Shown one piece after another: positions 57,381-64,000 of a stretch of DNA of 64,000 bases. Position numbers and translations under genes: made by a program. Under the pieces are notes generated by a model. It ran no database searches and was not told the origin of the DNA. It saw only the letters and a list, made by a program, of their open reading frames with translations. Origin of the DNA: Streptomyces diastatochromogenes (lineage in GTDB: Bacteria > Actinomycetota > Actinomycetes > Streptomycetales > Streptomycetaceae); contig NZ_MCGQ01000016.1 in NCBI RefSeq assembly GCF_002242805.1, positions 372,481 through 436,480 on the forward strand, written 5' to 3'. Each line of letters begins with the position of its first letter. Position 1 is the stretch's first letter.

Positions 57381-60092
57381 CTACAGCCCGTACTTCTCCC
57401 GGGCCTCCTTCACCGCCGTCGCCTTGACCTCGCCGCGCCTGGCGAGCTGGGCCAGGGCCGCGACGACGATCGACTGGGCGTCGACGCCGAAGTGGCGGCG
57501 GGCGGCCTCGCGGGTGTCGGAGAGGCCGAAGCCGTCGGCGCCCAGCGAGGAGTAGTCCTGCTCGACCCACTGCGCGATCTGGTCCGGGACCTGGCGCATG
57601 TAGTCGGACACCGCGAGCACCGGGCCCTCGGCGCCCTGCAGGGCCTGGCGCACGAACGGCACGCGCTCCTCGCCGCGCAGCAGGGCCGCGTCGGCCTCCA
57701 TCGCGTCGCGGCGCAGCTCGGACCAGGAGGTCGCGGACCACACGTCGGCGGCCACGCCCCACTCCTCGGCGAGCAGCTTCTGGGCTTCGAGGGCCCAGTG
57801 GATCGCCGTACCGGAGCCGAGCAGCTGGATGCGCGGGGCGTTGGCAGGGGCGGTCACGCCCGCGGACTCGGCCGTGTTGAAGCGGTACAGACCCTTGACG
57901 ATGCCCTCGTCGATGCCGAGTCCGGCCGGCTTGGCCGGCTGCGGCATCGGCTCGTTGTAGACCGTCAGGTAGTAGAAGACGTTCTGGTCCTCGCCCGGCT
58001 TGGCCTCGCCGTACATCCGGCGCAGACCCTCACGGACGATGCCCGCGACCTCGTACGCGAAGGCCGGGTCGTACGTCAGCGCCGCCGGGTTGGTGGCCGC
58101 GATGACCGGGGAGTGGCCGTCGGCGTGCTGCAGGCCCTCGCCCGTCAGGGTCGTACGGCCCGCCGTCGCGCCGACGAGGAAGCCGCGGCCGAGCTGGTCG
58201 CCGAGCTGCCACATCTGGTCGGCGGTGCGCTGCCAGCCGAACATCGAGTAGAAGATGTAGAAGGGGATCATCGCCTCGCCGTGCGTGGCGTACGCGGTGG
58301 ACGCGGCGATGAAGTCGGCCATCGAACCGGCCTCGGTGATCCCCTCGTTGAGGATCTGGCCGTTCTTGGCCTCCTTGTAGTACATCAGCTGGTCGCGGTC
58401 GACCGGCTCGTACGTCTGGCCCTTGGGGGAGTAGATGCCCAGGGACGGGAAGAGGCTCTCCATGCCGAAGGTGCGCGCCTCGTCGGGGACGATCGGCACC
58501 CAGCGCTTGCCGGTCTCCTTGTCGCGGACCAGGTCCTTGACCAGCCGGACGAAGGCCATCGTGGTGGCCACGTTCTGGGAGCCGGAGCCCTTGTCGAAGG
58601 AGGCGAAGGCCTTCTCGGCGGGGGCGGGCAGCGGGGCCAGCGCGTGCGTGCGGCGGGCCGGGGCCGGGCCGCCGAGGGCGGCGCGGCGCTCCTGGAGGTA
58701 GCGGACCTCGGGGGAGTCGGCGCCCGGGTGGCCGTAGGGCACCACGCCGTCGACGAAGTCGCTGTCCTTGATCGGCAGGTCCAGCAGGTCCCGCATCGTC
58801 TTGAACTCGTCCACCGACAGCTTCTTCATCTGGTGGTTGGCGTTCTTCGACGCGAAGCCCTCGCCGAGGGTGTGGCCCTTGACCGTCTGGGCCAGGATCA
58901 CGGTCGGCGCGCCCTTGTGCTCGACGGCGGCCTTGTACGCGGCGTAGACCTTGCGGGCCTCGTGACCACCGCGCGAGAGGTGGAAGACCTCGAGGATCTT
59001 GTCGTCGCTCAGCAGCTTCGCCATCTCGACGAGCGCCGGGTCCTTGCCGAAGAAGTCGGCGCGGATGTAGGCGGCGTCGCGGGTCTGGTACGTCTGGATC
59101 TGCGCGTCCGGTACCTCGCGCAGGCGGCGTACGAGCGCGCCCGTGGTGTCGAGGGCGAACAGCTCGTCCCAGGCGGTGCCCCAGAGCGTCTTGACGACAT
59201 TCCAGCCGGCGCCGCGGAACTGGGCCTCCAGCTCCTGCACGATCTTGAAGTTGGCGCGCACCGGGCCGTCGAGACGCTGCAGGTTGCAGTTGATGACGAA
59301 GGTGAGGTTGTCCAGCTCCTCACGGGCGGCGAGCGCGAGGGCCGCCGTCGACTCCGGCTCGTCCATCTCGCCGTCGCCGAGGAACGCCCACACGTGCGAG
59401 GCGGAGACGTCCTTGATGCCGCGGTTGGTGAGGTAGCGGTTGAAGCGCGCCTGGTAGATCGCGGAGAGCGGGCCGAGGCCCATCGACACCGTCGGGAACT
59501 CCCACAGCCAGGGCAGCCGGCGCGGGTGCGGGTAGGACGGCAGGCCGTTGCCGCCGGACTCCTGGCGGAAGTGGTCCAGGTGGTGCTCGTTCAGGCGGCC
59601 GTCGAGGAAGGCGCGGGCGTAGATGCCGGGGGAGGCGTGGCCCTGGATGTACAGCTGGTCGCCGGAGCCGGCGGCCTCCTGGGATTCCTTGCCCTTGAAG
59701 AAGTGGTTGAAGCCGGTCTCGTAGAGCCAGGCCGCGGAGGCGAAGGTGGCGATGTGGCCGCCGACGCCGTACTTCGAGCCGCGGGTCACCATGGCGGCCG
59801 CGTTCCAGCGGTTCCAGGCGGTGATCCGGGACTCCATCGCCTCGTCACCGGGCAGGCCCGGCTCGGCGGCGGTGGGGATGGTGTTGACGTAGTCGGTCTC
59901 GAGGAGCTTCGGCAGCGCGATGCCGCCCGCCTCGGCGCGCTCCAGCGTGCGCCGCATCAGGTATGCGGCGCGGTGCGGCCCGGCCTCCCTGGCGACGGCG
60001 TCGAGGGAGGCCTGCCATTCGGCGGTCTCCTCCGGGTCGCGGTCGGGGAGCTGGTCGAGCGCGCTCGGCTGGATGGCGTTGGGGTCGGTCAT
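57381..60092 (-). CDS. aceE: Pyruvate dehydrogenase E1 component, homodimeric type
   Basis: A 903-residue thiamine-diphosphate enzyme decarboxylating pyruvate and acetylating E2. Family blocks: GHIATFASAAWLYETGFNHF, GDGEMDEPES (ThDP/Mg site), NLTFVINCNLQRLDGPV, GHTLGEGFASKNANHQMKKL and EGLQHADGHS. ATG 60092 has GAGGAAGG upstream. No specific aceF is beside it; the two-lipoyl E2 next door may serve it, as in actinobacteria where E2 is shared. A 17-bp palindrome lies upstream. Confidence 0.96.
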   Translation of the reverse strand: MTDPNAIQPSALDQLPDRDPEETAEWQASLDAVAREAGPHRAAYLMRRTLERAEAGGIALPKLLETDYVNTIPTAAEPGLPGDEAMESRITAWNRWNAAAMVTRGSKYGVGGHIATFASAAWLYETGFNHFFKGKESQEAAGSGDQLYIQGHASPGIYARAFLDGRLNEHHLDHFRQESGGNGLPSYPHPRRLPWLWEFPTVSMGLGPLSAIYQARFNRYLTNRGIKDVSASHVWAFLGDGEMDEPESTAALALAAREELDNLTFVINCNLQRLDGPVRANFKIVQELEAQFRGAGWNVVKTLWGTAWDELFALDTTGALVRRLREVPDAQIQTYQTRDAAYIRADFFGKDPALVEMAKLLSDDKILEVFHLSRGGHEARKVYAAYKAAVEHKGAPTVILAQTVKGHTLGEGFASKNANHQMKKLSVDEFKTMRDLLDLPIKDSDFVDGVVPYGHPGADSPEVRYLQERRAALGGPAPARRTHALAPLPAPAEKAFASFDKGSGSQNVATTMAFVRLVKDLVRDKETGKRWVPIVPDEARTFGMESLFPSLGIYSPKGQTYEPVDRDQLMYYKEAKNGQILNEGITEAGSMADFIAASTAYATHGEAMIPFYIFYSMFGWQRTADQMWQLGDQLGRGFLVGATAGRTTLTGEGLQHADGHSPVIAATNPAALTYDPAFAYEVAGIVREGLRRMYGEAKPGEDQNVFYYLTVYNEPMPQPAKPAGLGIDEGIVKGLYRFNTAESAGVTAPANAPRIQLLGSGTAIHWALEAQKLLAEEWGVAADVWSATSWSELRRDAMEADAALLRGEERVPFVRQALQGAEGPVLAVSDYMRQVPDQIAQWVEQDYSSLGADGFGLSDTREAARRHFGVDAQSIVVAALAQLARRGEVKATAVKEAREKYGL

Positions 60093-60213
60093 GTCGCCGC
60101 CTTCCTCAGTCGAAGGGGGTTCCCTCATCGGTAAGGGTTCGGGGGTGCCCTTGGTCTTTGGCAGGACAGGGCAGGCGGACTTCGGTGGAAGTCCGTCGGA
60201 GACTGTAACTCCC

Positions 60214-60230
60214 TGATCGATGATCGATCA
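60214..60230. promoter_or_regulatory. 17-bp palindrome TGATCGATGATCGATCA before aceE
   Basis: Perfect 8-bp arms with one central base, 122-138 bases upstream of the aceE start and downstream of the gntR-type gene. Its symmetry fits a GntR/FCD dimer site. Binding by the adjacent regulator is inferred. Confidence 0.65.
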
Positions 60231-60364
60231 AAGGGTTGCGGGGCAAAACTTCTCGATTCCGAGAAAGTGGGCACCCGGTGCCTTCGACGATGGCACCGGG
60301 TGACGTTGAATCGCCTTGTTTTCGCAGGTGGGACGGCGTCTGAGCGGGGGTGCGCTCTCCTGCA

Positions 60365-60988
60365 TCAAGCCCGCGGCGCGCAGCCGAGCACGTGGGCCTT
60401 CACCAGCTCCGCGATCCTCGGATCCCGGCGCTTGAAGGCCTGCACCAGCTCCTCGTGCTCCTCCGCGTACGACTGCTGGACCGTGCCCAGCCAGCGGATG
60501 GACAGGGCCGTGAAGACCTCGATGCCCAGGCCCTCCCAGGTGTGCAGCAGCACCGAGTTGTGCGCGGCGCGCACGAGTTCGCGGTGGAAGCCGACCGTGT
60601 GGCGGACCTGGGCCGTGCCGTCGGCCTTGCGGTCGGCCTCGTACAGGGCGAGGACGTGCGGCTCCAGGGCCGAGCAGTCCTCGGCGAGGCGGTCCGCCGC
60701 CAGCTCCGCGGCGATGGCCTCCAGGCCGGCTCGGACCGGGTAGCTCTCCTCCAGGTCGGCCGCGGTCAGGTTCCGGACCCGTACGCCCTTGTTCGGAGCC
60801 GACTCGATCAGCCGCAGGGACTCCAGCTCACGCAGGGCCTCGCGGACCGGGGTCTGGCTGACCTCCAGCTCGGTGGCGATCCGCCGCTCCACGATGCGCT
60901 CGCCCGGCTGCCAGCGCCCGCTGACGATTCCCTCCACGATGTGCTCGCGGATCTGCTCGCGCAGCGAGTGGACGACGGGCGCGGTCAT
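60365..60988 (-). CDS. GntR-family regulator with FCD domain
   Basis: A 207-residue regulator: winged HTH (IVERRIATELEVSQTPVREA) and a C-terminal FCD helical domain (VRHTVGFHRELVRAAHNSVL with metal-binding His). FCD members such as PdhR and LldR sense organic acids. Its place upstream of aceE and beside sucB suggests control of pyruvate metabolism. The ATG has AAGGAG. Confidence 0.92.
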   Translation of the reverse strand: MTAPVVHSLREQIREHIVEGIVSGRWQPGERIVERRIATELEVSQTPVREALRELESLRLIESAPNKGVRVRNLTAADLEESYPVRAGLEAIAAELAADRLAEDCSALEPHVLALYEADRKADGTAQVRHTVGFHRELVRAAHNSVLLHTWEGLGIEVFTALSIRWLGTVQQSYAEEHEELVQAFKRRDPRIAELVKAHVLGCAPRA

Positions 60989-61114
60989 GAGGGCTCCTTA
61001 GGGAGGGCTGACGTTTAGACAATACGGCGGGTTCGCTCCGTGAGTAGGGCGTGTGGGGGTGCTTTTGCGCAGGTGAGACGAGCCTTACACGCTGAGCGTC
61101 CCGACAAACACGAA

Positions 61115-61144
61115 CACCCCGTCCGGAAAGCTCCGGACGGGGTG
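61115..61144 (-). terminator. Terminator downstream of sucB
   Basis: A 13-bp stem CACCCCGTCCGGA (61115-61127) / TCCGGACGGGGTG (61132-61144) with a 4-base loop, between the E2 stop and the gntR gene. Confidence 0.85.
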
Positions 61145-61170
61145 CCGTACAGGCATGAAGCCCAGGTGGC

Positions 61171-62946
61171 TTACAGGCCGAGCTCGACCTCGAACTCGCC
61201 CGCCTCCAGGATGGCCTTGACCGCCGTCAGGTAACGGGCCGCGTCGGCGCCGTCGACCAGGCGGTGGTCGTAGGAGAGGGTCAGGTAGGTCATGTCGCGG
61301 ACGCCGATGACCGTGCCCTCCTCGGTCTCGATGACGGCCGGACGCTTGACCGTGGCACCGATGCCGAGGATCGCGACCTGGTTCGGCGGCACGATGATCG
61401 TGTCGAACAGCGCGCCACGCGAACCGGTGTTGGAGATGGTGAAGGTCGCGCCGGACAGCTCGTCCGGGGTGATCTTGTTGGCGCGGACCTTGCCCGCCAG
61501 GTCGGCCGTGGCCTTGGAGATGCCGGCGATGTTCAGGTCGCCCGCACCCTTGATGACCGGGGTCATCAGGCCCTTCTCCGAGTCCACCGCGATACCGATG
61601 TTCTCGGTGTCGAAGTAGGTGATCGTGCCCTCGGCCTCGTTGATCCGGGCGTTGATGACCGGGTGGGCCTTCAGCGCCTGGGCGGCGGCCTTGACGAAGA
61701 ACGGCATCGGGGAGAGCTTGACGCCCTCACGGGCCGCGAACGAGTCCTTCGCCTTGGCGCGCAGCTTCATCAGGCGGGTGACGTCGACCTCGACGACCGA
61801 CGACAGCTGGGCCTGCTCGTGCAGGGCCTTGACCATGTTGTCGCCGATGACCTTGCGGATGCGGGTCATCTTGACGGTCTGGCCGCGCAGCGGGGAGACC
61901 TCCAGCGCCGGAGCCTTCTTCGCGGCGACCGGAGCGGCCGCGGCCGGAGCCGGGGCAGCGGCGGCGGCCTTCGCGGCCTCGGCGGCGGCGATGACGTCCT
62001 GCTTGCGGATACGGCCGCCGACGCCGGTGCCCTTGACGGTGGACAGGTCGACGCCGTTCTCGGCGGCGAGCTTGCGCACCAGCGGGGTGACGTAGGCGCC
62101 CTCGTCGGTCGCCTGGGCGGCGGGGGCGGGAGCGGCCGGAGCCGGGGTGACCGGGGCCGGAGCGACCGGCGCGGGGGCCGGGGCAGCGGCAACCGGAGCG
62201 GGCGCCGGAGCCGGGGCGGCCGGAGCGACCGGGGCCGGCGGAGCCACGGGGGCGGCCGGAGCGACCGGAGCCGGGGCAGCGGCGGCCGGGGCCGGAGCGG
62301 CGGGGGCCGGGGCGGCGGCCGGAGCCGCACCCGCGGCGCCGATGACGGCGAGCTTGGCGCCGACCTCGGCGGTCTCGTCCTCGTTCACCACGATCTCCAG
62401 CAGCACGCCGGAGGCGGGCGCCGGGATCTCGGTGTCGACCTTGTCCGTGGAGACCTCGAGCAGCGGCTCGTCGGCCTCGACGGAGTCACCGACCGACTTC
62501 AGCCAGCGGGTGACGGTGCCCTCGGTGACGGACTCACCGAGCGCGGGCAGGACCACGTCCGTGCCGGTGGCGCCACCGGCCGGGGCGGCGGGAGCGGCAG
62601 CGGGGGCCGGGGCCGCCGGGGCCTCGGCGACCGGCGCCGGAGCGGCCTCGGCGACCGGGGCGGCCACCGGCTCGGCGGCCGGGGCCGGAGCGGCGGCCGG
62701 CGCACCGGTGCCGTCGTCGATGATCGCCAGCTCGGCCCCGACCTCAACGGTCTCGTCCTCGGCGACCTTGATCGAGGCCAGGATGCCCGCGGCCGGCGCC
62801 GGAATCTCGGTGTCGACCTTGTCGGTCGACACCTCGAGCAGCGGCTCGTCGGCCTCGACGCGCTCGCCTTCGGCCTTCAGCCAGCGGGTGACAGTGCCCT
62901 CGGTGACGCTCTCGCCGAGCGCCGGAAGGGTTACGGAAACCGCCAT
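61171..62946 (-). CDS. sucB: 2-oxo acid dehydrogenase E2 component with two lipoyl domains
   Basis: A 591-residue dihydrolipoamide acyltransferase. Two lipoyl domains, residues about 1-80 and 130-210, each carry the STDKVDTEIPAP lysine site. Ala/Pro-rich linkers follow, then a peripheral-subunit-binding segment (AYVTPLVRKLAAENGVDLST) and the catalytic domain with the C-terminal DHRLVDGADAARYL. Named SucB in Streptomyces; in related actinobacteria such an E2 serves pyruvate dehydrogenase as well. LipA/LipB upstream in the window supply its cofactor. The ATG has AAGGAGC. Confidence 0.95.
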   Translation of the reverse strand: MAVSVTLPALGESVTEGTVTRWLKAEGERVEADEPLLEVSTDKVDTEIPAPAAGILASIKVAEDETVEVGAELAIIDDGTGAPAAAPAPAAEPVAAPVAEAAPAPVAEAPAAPAPAAAPAAPAGGATGTDVVLPALGESVTEGTVTRWLKSVGDSVEADEPLLEVSTDKVDTEIPAPASGVLLEIVVNEDETAEVGAKLAVIGAAGAAPAAAPAPAAPAPAAAAPAPVAPAAPVAPPAPVAPAAPAPAPAPVAAAPAPAPVAPAPVTPAPAAPAPAAQATDEGAYVTPLVRKLAAENGVDLSTVKGTGVGGRIRKQDVIAAAEAAKAAAAAPAPAAAAPVAAKKAPALEVSPLRGQTVKMTRIRKVIGDNMVKALHEQAQLSSVVEVDVTRLMKLRAKAKDSFAAREGVKLSPMPFFVKAAAQALKAHPVINARINEAEGTITYFDTENIGIAVDSEKGLMTPVIKGAGDLNIAGISKATADLAGKVRANKITPDELSGATFTISNTGSRGALFDTIIVPPNQVAILGIGATVKRPAVIETEEGTVIGVRDMTYLTLSYDHRLVDGADAARYLTAVKAILEAGEFEVELGL

Positions 62947-63006
62947 GGTTTCGGTTGCTCCTTACGAATTGCGGAAGTCTGTGTCGTCGCGCCCGTGACC
63001 GAAGGC

Positions 63007-64000
63007 TCAGTCGTGGGAGTGCAGCGGCTTGCCGGCCAGCGCCAGGTGTGCCTCGCCGAGCGCCTCGTTCTGCGTCGGGTGGGCGTGGATGAGCTGGGCG
63101 ACCTCGGCCGGCAGCGCCTCCCAGTTGTAGATCAGCTGGGCCTCGCCGACCTGCTCGCCCATGCGGTCGCCGACCATGTGGACGCCGACCACGGCACCGT
63201 CCTTCACCTGGACGAGCTTGATCTCGCCCGAGGTGTTGAGGATCTTGCTCTTGCCGTTGCCCGCCAGGTTGTACTTCAGAGCGACGACCTTGTCCGCGCC
63301 GTAGATCTCCTTGGCCTTGGCCTCGGTGATACCCACGGAGGCGACCTCCGGGTGGCAGTACGTCACCCGCGGGACACCGTCGTAGTCGATCGGGACGGCC
63401 TTCAGACCGGCCAGACGCTCCGCCACCAGGATGCCCTCGGCGAAGCCGACGTGCGCGAGCTGGAGCGTCGGGACCAGGTCACCGACGGCGGAGATGGTCG
63501 GAACGTTGGTGCGCATGTACTCGTCGACGAGGACGTAACCGCGGTCCATCGCGACGCCCTGCTCCTCGTAGCCCAGGCCCTGGGAGACCGGGCCGCGGCC
63601 GACGGCGACGAGGAGGACCTCGGCCTCGAACTCCTTGCCGTCGGCGAGGGTGACCTTGACACCGTCCTGGGTGTACTCGGCCTTCTGGAAGAAGGTGCCC
63701 AGGTTGAACTTGATGCCGCGCTTGCGGAACGCGCGCTCAAGAAGCTTCGAAGAGTTCTCGTCCTCGACCGGGACGAGGTGCTTCAGACCCTCGATGACCG
63801 TGACGTCCGAGCCGAAGGACTTCCACGCCGAGGCGAACTCGACGCCGATGACACCGCCGCCCAGGATGATCGCGGACTTCGGCACGCGGTCCAGGACGAG
63901 GGCGTGGTCGGAGGAGATGATCCGGTCGCCGTCGATCGTCAGGCCCGGCAGCGACTTCGGCACGGAGCCGGTCGCCAGCAGGACGTGGCGGCCCTGGATG
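63007..64000 (-). CDS. lpd: Dihydrolipoyl dehydrogenase (partial, N-terminus beyond window)
   Basis: The C-terminal 330 residues of a roughly 460-residue E3 flavoprotein; the frame is open through position 64000 (GRHVLLATGSVPKSLPGL). It contains the NAD-binding SAIILGGGVIGVEFASAW, VPTISAVGDLVPTLQLAHVG, and the C-terminal HAHPTQNEALGEAH with the catalytic His/Glu. Redox-active CxxxxC lies outside the window. It regenerates lipoyl groups of E2. It is 60 bases upstream of sucB in the same direction, so co-transcribed. Confidence 0.95.
   Translation of the reverse strand, partial: IQGRHVLLATGSVPKSLPGLTIDGDRIISSDHALVLDRVPKSAIILGGGVIGVEFASAWKSFGSDVTVIEGLKHLVPVEDENSSKLLERAFRKRGIKFNLGTFFQKAEYTQDGVKVTLADGKEFEAEVLLVAVGRGPVSQGLGYEEQGVAMDRGYVLVDEYMRTNVPTISAVGDLVPTLQLAHVGFAEGILVAERLAGLKAVPIDYDGVPRVTYCHPEVASVGITEAKAKEIYGADKVVALKYNLAGNGKSKILNTSGEIKLVQVKDGAVVGVHMVGDRMGEQVGEAQLIYNWEALPAEVAQLIHAHPTQNEALGEAHLALAGKPLHSHD

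Noticed and set aside
57492..60134. Rightward 880-residue frame over aceE
   Set aside because: Val/Gly/Leu/Arg-rich shadow of aceE.
62147..62998. Rightward Ala/Gly/Thr-rich 283-residue frame
   Set aside because: It is the complement of the Ala/Pro linkers of E2.

Overview
The window is chromosomal DNA of a Streptomyces species. The GC content is very high, with codons ending mostly in G or C, and the gene order matches the conserved Streptomyces core stretch from glnE through the maltose genes, glnII, glnA, lipA/lipB and aceE to sucB/lpd. I saw no rRNA, tRNA, insertion sequence, phage or CRISPR array. Species was not determined.

Layout. (1) 0.1-4 kb: glnE, then a PAP2-type membrane phosphatase. 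(2) 4-20 kb: an alpha-glucan utilisation island. It holds malR, malEFG, aglA, two secreted alpha-amylases (one with two starch-binding domains) and a 1801-residue secreted amylase-pullulanase. Secreted enzymes cut starch and pullulan, MalEFG imports maltodextrins, AglA hydrolyses them, and MalR probably controls the set through repeated CTTGC-type sites. No transport ATPase is present; the shared ATPase MsiK is expected elsewhere. (3) 20-31 kb: a CHMI-like tautomerase, a TetR regulator, a ferredoxin reductase coupled to a PF10118 hydrolase, a membrane protein with a sigma-like N-terminus, a TPR pseudogene, a lipoprotein, a DUF1996 secreted protein, a two-component system, an epimerase-like SDR and a receiver-less winged-helix regulator (GlnRII-like). 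(4) 31-45 kb: glnII and glnA, each preceded by a GlnR-box-like sequence. Between them lie secreted, stress and housekeeping genes, including an alpha/beta-hydrolase to APH-kinase fusion and htpX-pspAB.

(5) 45-57 kb: an RDD protein, DUF4191, lipA and lipB, a TPR regulator, a FAD oxidoreductase, a TIGR01777 SDR, a MarP-type protease, a PGRP amidase, DUF4240 and a WYL regulator. (6) 57-64 kb: aceE, a GntR/FCD regulator, sucB-type E2 with two lipoyl domains, and lpd, cut by the window end.

Two themes tie the window together. Nitrogen: GlnE is expected to adenylylate GlnA, whose tyrosine site is conserved, and GlnA/GlnII carry GlnR-type sites. Lipoate: LipB and LipA make the cofactor carried by the E2 protein of the AceE/E2/Lpd complexes. 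Less explained items include a 40-codon ORF beside glnII, an 81-residue FNG-rich secreted peptide, tandem Shine-Dalgarno-like repeats before a HEAT-repeat gene, a 17-bp palindrome before aceE and a 10-bp periodic array near 52.2 kb.
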